Positions 20,556-29,420 are shown, counted from the stretch's first letter. The stretch: DNA of 64,000 nt from Streptomyces marianii (GCF_005795905.1 NZ_VAWE01000001.1:2328501-2392500), one strand, 5' to 3'. The notes: generated by a model from the sequence alone, not told the origin. Program-made: numbers and translations.

Positions 20556-21621
20556 TGTTCTGTCCCGGGAGGTTGTGGACGGTGAGGCAGATCTCGGCTG
20601 AGGGATCTTGAACGGGTGAGGGCCTTCCGGTTCGGTGTGGATTGCGACGTCTACACCAACAGAAAGGCCCTCGTGCCCCACCGTAATGCACCCCTGACCG
20701 AGACCGGGCGGCTACGCCTGGCCCGCTGCGTGGTCGAGGACGGCTGGCCCCTGCGCCGGGCCGCCGAACGCTTCCAGGTCTCGCCCACAACCGCCCAGCG
20801 GTGGGCCGACCGCTACCGGGCCCTGGGAGAGGCCGGGATGGCCGACCACTCCTCCCGACCGCATCGCAGTCCCCGCCGGACACCGACCCGGACCGAACGC
20901 CGGATCATCAAGGTCCGCCTCGCCCGCCGGTGGGGCCCGGCCCGCATCGCGCACCTGCTGGGCCTCGTGCCCTCGACCGTGCACCGAGTCCTCGTCCGCT
21001 ACCGCCTGGCCCGGCTCACCCACCTGGACCGGGCCACCGGCCGCGTCATACGCCGCTACGAACGGGACCGCCCGGGCGAGCTGGTCCACGTGGACATCAA
21101 AAAGCTCGGCAACATCCCCGACGGCGGCGGCCACAAAACCCTCGGCCGCCAAGCCGGACGCAAGAACCGCAAGAACGCCGGCTACAGCTACGTCCACACC
21201 GCGGTCGACGACCACTCCCGCCTCGCCTACAGCGAGATCCACCCGGACGAGAAGAAGGAGACCGCCACCGCCTTCTGGACCCGCGCCCACGCCTTCTTCA
21301 CCAGCGTCGGGATCACCGTCGAGCGCGTACTGACCGACAACGGCGCCTGCTACAAGTCGCACACCTGGCGCGATGCACTCGCCGACGCAGGGATCACTCA
21401 CAAGCGAACCCGGCCCTACCGGCCGCAGACCAACGGCAAGGTCGAACGCCTCAACCGCACCCTGCTCGACGAATGGGCCTACGCAAAGCCCTACCGATCA
21501 GAACAGGAACGACGCGACGCCTTCCCCACATGGCTGCACACCTACAATCACCACCGCGGACACACCGCGCTGAAGGGCCAGCCACCCGCCAGCCGCGTTC
21601 CTAACCTCTCAGGGCAATACA
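20556..21621 (+). mobile_element. IS481-family insertion sequence
   Basis: About 1,066 bp. The left end TGTTCTGTCCCGGGAGG and the reverse complement of the right end (TGTATTGCCCTGAGAGG) are imperfect inverted repeats with about 70% identity over 25 bases. ACTAG flanks the element on both sides (20550-20554 and 21622-21626), matching the NCTAGN target preference known for IS481. It carries one transposase gene. It abuts the IS5-type element on its right. Confidence 0.88.
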
Positions 21622-21626
21622 ACTAG
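20673..21626 (+). CDS. IS481-family transposase
   Basis: A DDE-type transposase of 317 residues. An N-terminal HTH region (GWPLRRAAERFQVSPTTAQR) is followed by the integrase core. The first Asp is in GELVHVDIKKLG, the second in VLTDNGACYKS, and the Glu in QTNGKVERLNRTLLDEWAY. The GTG at 20673 has AGAAAGG about 5 nt upstream. The frame extends into the left end, but without similarity. Its stop codon uses the TAG of the flanking ACTAG, just outside the inverted repeat. The core looks intact, so the element may still be active. Confidence 0.92.
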   Translation: MPHRNAPLTETGRLRLARCVVEDGWPLRRAAERFQVSPTTAQRWADRYRALGEAGMADHSSRPHRSPRRTPTRTERRIIKVRLARRWGPARIAHLLGLVPSTVHRVLVRYRLARLTHLDRATGRVIRRYERDRPGELVHVDIKKLGNIPDGGGHKTLGRQAGRKNRKNAGYSYVHTAVDDHSRLAYSEIHPDEKKETATAFWTRAHAFFTSVGITVERVLTDNGACYKSHTWRDALADAGITHKRTRPYRPQTNGKVERLNRTLLDEWAYAKPYRSEQERRDAFPTWLHTYNHHRGHTALKGQPPASRVPNLSGQYN

Positions 21627-21705
21627 CTAGGGCGTGTTCTGGGTTGAGATCACGAGCTCGGTCATTCCCGCTCCAGGAGGGTGCCGGTTGCGATAGACCG
21701 GTCGC

Positions 21706-22122
21706 GTGACTCGTGGCGATCTGACCGATGCCGAGTGGGGGTTGGTCGAGCCGCACCTGCCGCTGGGTGCGTTCGGACCGATCCCTGACCTGCGCAGCTA
21801 CTTCAACGCGGTGATGTGGCGGTTCCGCACCGGCTGCCCCTGGCGAGATGTGCCGGAGAGCTACGGCTCCTGGTCGACGATCTACGACAGGTTCCGGATG
21901 TGGGTGCGTGAGGGGGTCTTTCAGGCCCTCATGGACGCGATGATCGCCGAGGCGGCGGCCCGCGACGATGTAGATCTCAGCCTGGTCAGCGTGGACTCGA
22001 CTGTTGCCCGCGCGCATCACCACGCGGCGGGCATGGTCGTCGCCCCGGAACTCCTCGAGGACCTGGAGAAGGCCGTGGCGGAGGAAAAGGGGCTGCAGCA
22101 AAGGGACAAAACAACCCCGTAG
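21706..22122 (+). CDS. IS5-family transposase, N-terminal ORF (OrfA)
   Basis: A 138-residue first part of an IS5/IS427-type transposase. It opens with TRGDLTDAEWGLVEPHLP (DUF4096-like N-terminus) and MWRFRTGCPWRDVPESYG. It reaches the first catalytic Asp in SLVSVDSTVARAHHHAAG and then stops at 22122. The start is GTG at 21706. Full activity needs fusion with the next frame; a candidate slippage site lies at 22086-22092. Confidence 0.85.
   Translation: MTRGDLTDAEWGLVEPHLPLGAFGPIPDLRSYFNAVMWRFRTGCPWRDVPESYGSWSTIYDRFRMWVREGVFQALMDAMIAEAAARDDVDLSLVSVDSTVARAHHHAAGMVVAPELLEDLEKAVAEEKGLQQRDKTTP
22086..22092 (+). other. Candidate -1 frameshift heptamer A AAG GGG
   Basis: In the OrfA reading frame the codons are GAA-AAG-GGG, giving A AAG GGG, which fits the X XXY YYZ slippage pattern. 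A -1 shift here enters a frame that is open without a stop through 22140 into OrfB, so the two halves would be fused. OrfA otherwise ends 30 bases later. An ordinary frameshift mutation is the alternative. Confidence 0.5.
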
Positions 22123-22139
22123 GCGAGCAACCCGCGGAC

Positions 22140-22703
22140 ATGGAGGACTCCGGGCGGGAACAGCGCCGCGCCGTGCGCCGACGCCGCAGGGCCCGGCTGC
22201 GGGCCGCCGAACTGGGCCGCTCCCGGGGCGGGCTGACCAGCAAGGTCCACCTCGCCGTCGAGCGGCGGTGCCGCCCGCTGTCCATCATCCTCACCCCCGG
22301 CCAGGCCGCGGACAGTCCGCGCTTCATCCCGGTCCTCAAGAAGATCAAGGTGCGTGTCCCGGTCGGCCGCCCCAGGACCCGGCCGGACGCGGTCGCTGGC
22401 GACAAGGCGTACTCCTCCCGCGCCAACCGCGCCCACCTGCGCAGACGCAACATTAAGGCGGTGATCCCGGAGAAGGCCGACCAGACCGCCAACCGCAAGA
22501 AGAAGGGACGCTCCGGCGGACGCCCGGTCAGCCACGACGCCGCGCTCTACAAAGATCGCAACACCGTCGAGCGCGCCATCAACAAGTTCAAGGAATGGCG
22601 GGGGCTGGCCACTCGCTACGACAAGACGCCCGAGAGCTATGCCGCCGGGCTCCACTTGCGCGGATCCATCCTCTGGTTACGCAGCCTGCCAGCCCTCCCG
22701 TGA
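22140..22703 (+). CDS. IS5-family transposase, C-terminal ORF (OrfB)
   Basis: A 187-residue C-terminal part of the same transposase. It contains LGRSRGGLTSKVHLAVE, the second catalytic Asp in AVAGDKAYSSRANRAHL, and the Glu in YKDRNTVERAINKFKEWRG. The first in-frame ATG is at 22140, but the reading frame is open back to 22092, as expected for a product made by frameshifting. No good ribosome site precedes the ATG. The C-terminus is complete. Confidence 0.85.
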   Translation: MEDSGREQRRAVRRRRRARLRAAELGRSRGGLTSKVHLAVERRCRPLSIILTPGQAADSPRFIPVLKKIKVRVPVGRPRTRPDAVAGDKAYSSRANRAHLRRRNIKAVIPEKADQTANRKKKGRSGGRPVSHDAALYKDRNTVERAINKFKEWRGLATRYDKTPESYAAGLHLRGSILWLRSLPALP

Positions 22704-22722
22704 TCTCAACTCAGAACACGCC

Positions 22723-24150
22723 CTAGCCCATCTCCTCCAACGCCTTGCCCTTCGTCTCCGGCACCCACTTGAGGACGAACGGGATCGAGAGCACGGCGAA
22801 GACCGCGTAGATGACGTACGCGCCCGAGAGGTCCCACTCCGAGAGGGGCGGGAACGTCACGGTGATCAGCCAGTTGGCGATCCACTGGGCCGAGGCGGCG
22901 ACGCCCAGCGCGGCGGCGCGGATCTTGCCGGGGAACATCTCGCCGAGCAGCACCCACACCACCACGCCCCACGAGAGGGCGAAGAAGAGCACGAAGAAGT
23001 TGGCGGCGAAGAGGGCGACGGTGCCCTGCAGGGCGGGCAGCGAGACCTCGCCGCCGACCTCGCTCTTGTACGAGAACGCCCAGGCGGCCAGTCCCAGCGA
23101 GACCGCCATTCCGGCGGAGCCGATGAGCGCGAGCGGCTTCCGGCCGATCCGGTCGACGAAGATCATCGCGATCACCGTGCCGATGATGTTCACGATCGAC
23201 GTCTCGAAGGAGTAGAAGAACGAGCTCTGAGGGTTGACGCCGACCGACTGCCACAGCGAGGAGCTGTAGTAGAAGATCACGTTGATGCCGACGAGCTGCT
23301 GGAAGACGGACAGGCCGATACCGATCCAGACGATCGGCAGGAAGAGGAACTTGCCGCCGAGCAGGTCCTTGAACGAGGGCTTGCGCTCGTGGCGCATGTT
23401 CTCCTCGATCTCCGCGACCCGCTTGTCCAGGTCCACGGCCTTGCCCTCGACGTCGCGGAGCACCTCGCGCGCCTGTGCGTGGCGGCCGATGGAGATCAGA
23501 TACCGGGGCGACTCGGGGATCACGAGGGACAGCAGCCCGTAGAGCGCGGCCGGGACGACCATGATGCCGAGCATCCACTGCCATGCCTCGAGGCCGCCGA
23601 TCCTGCCGCGCTGCTCGCCGCCCGCGAAGTGGAGGACGCCCAGGTTGACGAGCTGCGAGACGGCGATGCCGGTGACGATGGCGGCCTGCTGGAAGGAGGC
23701 GAGCCGGCCGCGGTAGGCGGACGGGGACACCTCGGCGATGTACGCGGGGGCGATGACGGAGGCCATGCCGATGGCGACGCCGCCGATGACGCGCCACAGG
23801 GCCAGATCCCAGAGGGCGAAGGGCAGGGCGGAGCCGATCGCGCTGGCGGTGAACAGTACGGCGGCGATCTGCATGACCCGGATGCGGCCGATGCGGTCGG
23901 CGATACGGCCTGCCGTCGCCGCGCCGATCGCACAGCCGATGAGAGCGGCTGCGATGACCTGGGCGAGTGTTTCGGGGCCCACGTCGAATCGGTCGCGGAT
24001 GGCCACGACGGCTCCGTTGATCACCGCGCTGTCGTAGCCGAAGAGGAAGCCTCCCATCGCGGCCGACGCCGCGATGAAGATGACATGGCTGAGGTGCTCC
24101 GGCCTGGCCTTGCGGCCTTCGGGCGCCTGCGCCTGCGGTGTGCTGGTCAC
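22723..24150 (-). CDS. glcP: Glucose/sugar permease, MFS (GlcP-type)
   Basis: A 12-segment MFS sugar:proton symporter of 475 residues, closely resembling Streptomyces GlcP. Signatures are GGFLFGYDSAVINGAV, the loop motif GRIADRIGRIRVMQ, IAEVSPSAYRGRL, and the C-terminal PETKGKALEEMG that ends Streptomyces GlcP. GTG at 24150 has AGGAG 5 nt upstream. Its TAG stop lies within the CTAG that borders the IS5-type element, so the coding sequence is complete but its natural 3' flank is displaced by two IS elements. Confidence 0.93.
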   Translation of the reverse strand: MTSTPQAQAPEGRKARPEHLSHVIFIAASAAMGGFLFGYDSAVINGAVVAIRDRFDVGPETLAQVIAAALIGCAIGAATAGRIADRIGRIRVMQIAAVLFTASAIGSALPFALWDLALWRVIGGVAIGMASVIAPAYIAEVSPSAYRGRLASFQQAAIVTGIAVSQLVNLGVLHFAGGEQRGRIGGLEAWQWMLGIMVVPAALYGLLSLVIPESPRYLISIGRHAQAREVLRDVEGKAVDLDKRVAEIEENMRHERKPSFKDLLGGKFLFLPIVWIGIGLSVFQQLVGINVIFYYSSSLWQSVGVNPQSSFFYSFETSIVNIIGTVIAMIFVDRIGRKPLALIGSAGMAVSLGLAAWAFSYKSEVGGEVSLPALQGTVALFAANFFVLFFALSWGVVVWVLLGEMFPGKIRAAALGVAASAQWIANWLITVTFPPLSEWDLSGAYVIYAVFAVLSIPFVLKWVPETKGKALEEMG

Positions 24151-24323
24151 GTGTACTCCTGGGGCCACCCGGCGACGGTGCCGGGGGTGGGGGACGAGCC
24201 CTTCCAGTGGCGCACAACATAACGCCGCCCACCACTTGAAGGTAAAAGCAACGCCGCAAAGCCTATGCGTCCAAGTTTCGAAGTCAAAAGTCGCCCATGA
24301 GGCCGCAGACTCGCACGACCGAC

Positions 24324-24341
24324 ACACTTGTGTATAAGTGT
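24324..24341. promoter_or_regulatory. Inverted repeat ACACTT-n6-AAGTGT upstream of glcP
   Basis: A perfect 6-bp dyad in an AT-rich patch about 175 bp upstream of the glcP start and 100 bp past the smc stop. The surrounding minus-strand sequence CTTCAACACTTATACACAAG is promoter-like for this GC-rich genome. It could be an operator of a sugar regulator. No specific factor can be named. Confidence 0.4.
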
Positions 24342-24439
24342 TGAAGATTTGAGAGCTGATCAGCGCCGGCAAGAGGAACGGTCATCGGTCAGAGGCACGC
24401 TGCCGGAGGCCACGTCTCCTCCCGGCGCGCGGCAGGGGC

Positions 24440-27400
24440 TCAGCGGAGCCGCTGGCTGATGACCTTCGACACGCCGTCACCCTGCATGGAGACGCCGTAG
24501 AGCGCGTCCGCGACCTCCATGGTCCGCTTCTGATGGGTGATCACGATCAGCTGGGAACTCTCCTGGAGCTCCTGCATGATGCGGATCAGGCGCTGCAGGT
24601 TGGTGTCGTCCAGCGCGGCCTCGACCTCGTCCATGACGTAGAACGGGCTGGGCCGGGCCTTGAAGATGGACACGAGCATCGCCACGGCGGTCAGCGAGCG
24701 CTCGCCGCCGGAGAGCAGCGACAACCGCTTGACCTTCTTACCCGGGGGCCTGGCCTCCACGTCCACGCCCGTGGTGAGCATGTTGTCGGGATCGGTCAGG
24801 ATGAGCCGGCCCTCACCGCCAGGGAAGAGCCGCGAGAACACACCCTCGAACTCACGCGACGTGTCCCGGTACGCCTCCGTGAACACCTGCTCGACGCGCT
24901 CGTCGACCTCCTTCACGACCTGGAGCAGGTCGGCACGGGTCTTCTTCAGGTCTTCGAGCTGTTCGGACAGGAACTTGTGCCGCTCCTCCAGGGCCGCGAA
25001 CTCCTCCAGGGCGAGCGGATTCACCTTTCCGAGTTGCTGGTACGCCCGTTCGGCGGACTTGAGCCGTTTCTCCTGCTCGGCGCGGACGAAGGGCCGCGGC
25101 TGGTTGCGCGGGTGACCGGGGTCCTCGGGGAGCTCCTCCCCCTCGGCAGGCGGCGACGGCGGCACGAGCTGGTCCGGACCGTACTCGGAGACCAGCCCGG
25201 CCGGTTCGACTCCCAGCTCCTCCAGCGCCCTGGTCTCCAGCTGCTCGATGCGCAGCCGCTTCTCGGCCCCGAGGACCTCGCCGCGGTGCATCGAGTCGGT
25301 GAGCTTGTCGAGCTCGCTCTTGAGGTCCCGGCCCTCCGCGCGGGCGGCGGTGAGCTCACGCTCGCGCTCCGCCTTGGCCGCCTCGGCGGCGGCACGCTCC
25401 CGCTCGGCCCGGACGACGGACACCTCGACATGGGCCAGGAGCAGGCGGGCACCCCTCGCCACCGCCTCGGCGACGGCGGCCTCGTGGCGGAGCCTGGCCC
25501 GGCGCCGCTCGGCGCGCGCCCTGGCCTCGCGCTCGGCACGTGCGCCGCGGTCGAGCGCGTCGGCCCGCCCGGCCAGCCCCTTCACCCGCTCCTCGTGCGT
25601 GCGCACCTGAAGCCGGGCCTCCATCTCGGTCTGCCGGGCATTGGCGCCGTCGGCGGCCAGGCGGTCGCGCGCCGACGTGTCCGGCTCCTCCTCGACAGGG
25701 GTCTCCTCCGCGACGGCCAGCCTCTCCGCCAGCTCCTCGGCCTCGTACAGCGCCTTCTCGAGCGCCTCCTGAGCCCGCTCGGCCGCCGCCGCCGTGCGCT
25801 CGGCCTCCCCCGCGGCGCCGCGGGCCTGCCCGGCGAGCCGTCCCAGTTGCTGGGCGACGCCGGCTTTCTCCCGCTCGGCCGCCCGTCTCCGCTCGCCCAA
25901 CTCCTCGACGAGGGATGCGCACGCCGTACGCCGCTCGCCGGCCTCGCGCTGCCCCGCGGCGAGTTCGTCGCACCGTACGGCCAGTTCCTCCAGCTCGGCA
26001 GCGGCCTCGTCGACCGACGCCTGCACCTCCAGGAGACTGGGCGCGCCCGCGGAGCCCCCGTGCGCGAAGTGGGCACCGAGGACGTCGCCCTCGGCGGTGA
26101 CGGCGACCAGTCCCGGCTCCGCACGGACCAGGTCCTCGGCGTCCTCCAGGGTCCCGACGACCACCATGTCCCGTACGAGCCTCGCCACGGCGGGCATCAG
26201 CCCCTCCGGCCCGCGCACCAGGTCGAGGACCCGGGACGGCCGCATCCCCCCTTCACCGCCGGCGATCGGGGAGGGGGCCGCCCCGGGATGCGCGGGTGCG
26301 GCCGCACCGGCCTCGACCGCGGGCGGCACGGGCGTGTATGCCGGGCCCCCGGACGTCGAGACGCTCTCGGCGGGCGGCCGGGTGGGGGCGGGGATCCCGG
26401 CCGTGGGCGGTCTCTCCGCGGGAGCGCCCGCCTGTCCCGGCACGGACAGCAGCAGGGACGCACGGCCCGCGTCCTGCTTGCGGAGCAGCCGGATGGCCTC
26501 GGCCGCCGTGGAGGGATCCGTGACCGCGACGGCGTCGGCCGCCGCCCCGAGCGCCGCCGCGACCGGGAGTTCGTGACCGGGAGCGACCGTCAGCAGTTCG
26601 GCGGCGGGGCCCAGCAGACCGGAGAGCCGGTCCCGGGCGGACAGCAGTGCGCCGGTGCCGTCCTTGCGGCGCAGTCCCTGCGCGAGGGCCTCGTGGCGCG
26701 CGGCGACGGCGGCCCGCTTGCGTTCGGCGGCCGTCGCCGCTTCCCGGGCTGCGGACAGGGCCGCCTCCGCCTCGGACAGTTCACGCCTCGCCGCGTCGTG
26801 CCGGTCCGCGAGCGCGCTGTCGTCCGCCTCCAGCCCGTCGACCTCCGCCTTGAGCTGCTCGTACTCCTCCTGGGCCGCGGCTGCCCGTTCGCCCGCCTCG
26901 TCACGAGCGGCCGCCAGGCGGTCGATCTCCGCCTGGGCCGAAGCGGCGCGGGAACGGGCTGCGTTGACCTGCCCGTTCAGCCGGGCGAGCCCTTCGCGGC
27001 GGTCGGCGATCGCCCGGGCGACGTCCTTCAGCCGGCGCTCCTCGACCGCCAGTTCGCGCTCCAGTTCGGCACGGTGGGCGACCGTGTCCTCCAGCGCGCG
27101 CTGCGCCGCCTCCAGCGCGGCCTCCAGCTCCGCCTCCTGTTCGCGGAACCGCGCGGCCTCCCGCTCCATGTCCTCGGGGTCACGGCCGCGCCGTTCCTCC
27201 GCGGGCACCGAGGTGGCGCTCTTCACCCGGGCCTCGGCCAGTGACACCGTGCCGCGCACCCGCTCGGCCAGCTGCGAGAGTTCGTACCAGGTCTGCTGGG
27301 CCCGCTGCAGCCGCGGCGCCAGCCGGCGCACCTCGTCCTCCAGGTCGGCCTCCCGGGCCAGTGCCGCCTTGAGCTCCGCCTCCGTGCCCTCCTTGCGCTC

Positions 27401-28156
27401 CTTGAGCGCGGCCTCGTCGGCGACCTCGGTCCTGAGCGCCTCGCGCATGCGCACCAGGTCGTCGGCGAGGAGGCGGAGGCGCGCGTCGCGCAGGTCGGCC
27501 TGGATGACCGCGGCCCGCCGCGCCACGGCGGCCTGCCGGCCCAGCGGCTTGAGCTGCCGCCGCAGTTCGTCGGTGAGGTCCTGGACACGGGCGAGGTTGG
27601 CCTGCATCGCGTCGAGCTTCCGCAGCGCCTTCTCCTTGCGCTTGCGGTGCTTGAGGACACCCGCGGCCTCCTCGATGAACGCGCGGCGTCCCATCGGGTC
27701 GGCGTGCAGGACGGAGTCGAGCCGTCCCTGCCCGACGATGACGTGCATCTCCCGCCCGATACCCGAGTCGGAGAGCAGTTCCTGGATGTCCAGCAGCCGG
27801 CAGGTGTCCCCGTTGATCTGGTATTCGCTGCCGCCGTTGCGGAACATGATCCGCGTGATGGTGACTTCGGCGTATTCGATGGGCAGCGCGCCGTCGGAAT
27901 TGTCGATCGTGAGCGAGACCTCCGCGCGGCCGAGCGGCGGCCGCCCGGTCGTCCCGGCGAAAATGACGTCCTCCATCTTCCCGCCGCGCAGGGATTTCGC
28001 CCCCTGTTCACCCATGACCCAGGACAGCGCGTCCACGACATTGGACTTGCCGGAGCCGTTCGGCCCGACGACGCACGTGATGCCGGGCTCGAAGCGCAGC
28101 GTCGTCGCCGAGGCGAAGGATTTGAACCCGCGGAGGGTCAGGGCCTTGAGGTGCAC
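24440..28156 (-). CDS. smc: Chromosome segregation ATPase SMC
   Basis: The condensin ATPase, 1,238 residues. Walker A GPNGSGKSNVVDALSW lies in the N-terminal head. Two long coiled-coil arms (about 170-500 and 690-1020) flank the hinge. The C-terminal head has the signature LSLLSGGERSLTAVAML and Walker B FYVMDEVEAALDD. Between about residues 570 and 640 a Pro/Ala/Gly-rich segment (APAERPPTAGIPAPTRPPAE) interrupts the hinge; most bacterial SMCs lack it. ATG at 28156. The small coiled-coil gene and acyP follow it upstream on the same strand. Confidence 0.97.
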   Translation of the reverse strand: MHLKALTLRGFKSFASATTLRFEPGITCVVGPNGSGKSNVVDALSWVMGEQGAKSLRGGKMEDVIFAGTTGRPPLGRAEVSLTIDNSDGALPIEYAEVTITRIMFRNGGSEYQINGDTCRLLDIQELLSDSGIGREMHVIVGQGRLDSVLHADPMGRRAFIEEAAGVLKHRKRKEKALRKLDAMQANLARVQDLTDELRRQLKPLGRQAAVARRAAVIQADLRDARLRLLADDLVRMREALRTEVADEAALKERKEGTEAELKAALAREADLEDEVRRLAPRLQRAQQTWYELSQLAERVRGTVSLAEARVKSATSVPAEERRGRDPEDMEREAARFREQEAELEAALEAAQRALEDTVAHRAELERELAVEERRLKDVARAIADRREGLARLNGQVNAARSRAASAQAEIDRLAAARDEAGERAAAAQEEYEQLKAEVDGLEADDSALADRHDAARRELSEAEAALSAAREAATAAERKRAAVAARHEALAQGLRRKDGTGALLSARDRLSGLLGPAAELLTVAPGHELPVAAALGAAADAVAVTDPSTAAEAIRLLRKQDAGRASLLLSVPGQAGAPAERPPTAGIPAPTRPPAESVSTSGGPAYTPVPPAVEAGAAAPAHPGAAPSPIAGGEGGMRPSRVLDLVRGPEGLMPAVARLVRDMVVVGTLEDAEDLVRAEPGLVAVTAEGDVLGAHFAHGGSAGAPSLLEVQASVDEAAAELEELAVRCDELAAGQREAGERRTACASLVEELGERRRAAEREKAGVAQQLGRLAGQARGAAGEAERTAAAAERAQEALEKALYEAEELAERLAVAEETPVEEEPDTSARDRLAADGANARQTEMEARLQVRTHEERVKGLAGRADALDRGARAEREARARAERRRARLRHEAAVAEAVARGARLLLAHVEVSVVRAERERAAAEAAKAERERELTAARAEGRDLKSELDKLTDSMHRGEVLGAEKRLRIEQLETRALEELGVEPAGLVSEYGPDQLVPPSPPAEGEELPEDPGHPRNQPRPFVRAEQEKRLKSAERAYQQLGKVNPLALEEFAALEERHKFLSEQLEDLKKTRADLLQVVKEVDERVEQVFTEAYRDTSREFEGVFSRLFPGGEGRLILTDPDNMLTTGVDVEARPPGKKVKRLSLLSGGERSLTAVAMLVSIFKARPSPFYVMDEVEAALDDTNLQRLIRIMQELQESSQLIVITHQKRTMEVADALYGVSMQGDGVSKVISQRLR

Positions 28157-28307
28157 GCCGCCGGACTCTACCTCCCGGTGCCCGGAGATCGCCGCCGGCG
28201 CAGGGCTACGGGCTCACCACGACGTGAGCGCGCCGCGGTTTCATCCCTGAATATGCAGGGCACATCAGACGGTAAGCAGTGCACTACAGAGGGGGAAACA
28301 AAGAAAG

Positions 28308-28329
28308 AAGGGACGCCGAAGCGTCCCTT
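28308..28329 (-). terminator. Hairpin with T-rich tail after the coiled-coil gene
   Basis: Stem AAGGGACGC/GCGTCCCTT with a CGAA loop. On the minus strand it is followed by CTTTCTTTGTTT, a clear T-rich tract for this genome. It ends the 72-residue coiled-coil gene transcript before smc. Confidence 0.8.
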
Positions 28330-28385
28330 GCATACATACCTGCCGTGCGAGAGAGTTTCTCACCGGATCCCCATAGGATCTGGGA

Positions 28386-28604
28386 TCAGGTGAGCGCCGG
28401 CTCGCCCTTGGGTACGTCGATGTCGATGCCTTCGAGCAACGAATCGCCACGGTGCTGTGCGGCGGCAGCGCTCAGCGCGTCGTTCTCGGACTGGATCCGT
28501 ACGAGCTCGGACTCCAGATCCTGGACGCGCTGCTGAAGCCGTCGCATCTCGGCGAGGAGTCGCGGGTCGGAACCGCCGACGTAACCGAGAAGCGCCTTTG
28601 CCAT
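28386..28604 (-). CDS. Small conserved coiled-coil protein
   Basis: A 72-residue protein starting MAKALLGYVGGSDPRLL, then a heptad-like helix (EMRRLQQRVQDLESELVRIQ) and an acidic, flexible C-terminus ending KGEPALT. I recall near-identical small proteins beside smc in many Streptomyces; their role is unknown. ATG at 28604 has GGAGG 10 nt upstream. The short N-terminal patch plus one coiled coil suggests a dimeric adaptor; that is inference. Confidence 0.82.
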   Translation of the reverse strand: MAKALLGYVGGSDPRLLAEMRRLQQRVQDLESELVRIQSENDALSAAAAQHRGDSLLEGIDIDVPKGEPALT

Positions 28605-28985
28605 GATGGATGGTCCTCCACACTGAGTGACCGACCGATGCGGTGTGGGTCGTGAGGGATTTCGCACCCGCGGTGCTCGGCAGCGCTTGTTCTCACTGCG
28701 GTTCTTGCTGCCAAACAGCTAGGGTGCGCGGGGCTTCCAGCGTCTCACCAAAAAGTTTGACGGTCAACACGATCACGCCCCGTATCGGGGGCAAGCCGCG
28801 GGCTCGCGGCCGCGGCACGCGCGGCGGCGGCTCTCCTGCGGGCCCCGGGGGCTCGGAGATCATCGTTACTGGCGCAGCCTGGCACGGCGGGACCGTTATT
28901 GGCAACCACCAGCGCGTTTCTTTCGAACACGCATGCTGTGGGAAGTCAGATGAACACATCGTGTGCCCGTGCCGCGGTCTTCCGA
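28605..28985. other. Gap between acyP and the coiled-coil gene
   Basis: About 380 bp with mixed composition, including AT-richer parts near 28730-28770 and 28880-28940. It probably holds the promoter of the coiled-coil gene. No convincing gene, repeat or RNA is seen. Confidence 0.45.
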
Positions 28986-29267
28986 TCAGCGGATCGCGAA
29001 TCCGTCGTACCCCCCGCGCGGATCGCCCCAGATTTCGGTGACACCGGAGACGGCGCCGGGCGTGTCGGACGACCGCAGCCACTCCAGAAGACGGTGGCAA
29101 TTCTCACGCGGACCTTCCGCCACGATCTGCACCCTGCCGTCGTCGAGATTGAGCGCGAAGCCGCGGAGCCCGCCGATCCCCAGAGCGTTTTCCCTGGTGA
29201 ACCAGCGGAATCCCACTCCCTGTACCCGGCCGCGTACCCATGCGGTCATCCGTGCGTGCTCATGCAT
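28986..29267 (-). CDS. acyP: Acylphosphatase
   Basis: A 93-residue acylphosphatase that hydrolyses carboxyl-phosphate bonds. The catalytic Arg lies in the signature [14 protein letters not shown] and the catalytic Asn in [20 protein letters not shown] at 29267 is the first start; a second ATG six codons in is also possible. It lies near smc and mutM, a common arrangement in Actinobacteria. Confidence 0.94.
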   Translation of the reverse strand: MHEHARMTAWVRGRVQGVGFRWFTRENALGIGGLRGFALNLDDGRVQIVAEGPRENCHRLLEWLRSSDTPGAVSGVTEIWGDPRGGYDGFAIR

Positions 29268-29420
29268 CCGCGAAACCTACACGGACGCGCACCGGTCAAT
29301 GCCACTCGGGTCACATCGCCCACTCCAGACATCGCGTACAGTCGCGACGCAACGGACTTCGCCCGTTCGGGCGAGTCCTTCCACTGATCCAGCTGAAGTC
29401 GAGACCGGAAGGGCGAGCGG

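Larger units (their letters stand above)
21631..22722 (+). mobile_element. IS5-family insertion sequence
   Basis: About 1,092 bp with long, nearly perfect inverted ends: GGCGTGTTCTGGGTTGAGAT on the left. The right end, reverse-complemented, is GGCGTGTTCTGAGTTGAGAT. CTAG flanks it on both sides (21627-21630 and 22723-22726). The transposase is split into two overlapping-frame ORFs, as in IS427-group members. The right-hand CTAG supplies the stop codon of glcP. Confidence 0.88.

Noticed and set aside
22723..24150. glcP as a pseudogene broken by the IS insertion
   Set aside because: The reading frame is complete to its normal C-terminus EEMG; only the downstream DNA is displaced.
24533..27244. 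A 903-codon open frame antisense to smc
   Set aside because: It is a mirror of GC-rich smc codons, coding Leu/Gly/Arg/Asp strings with no domain.
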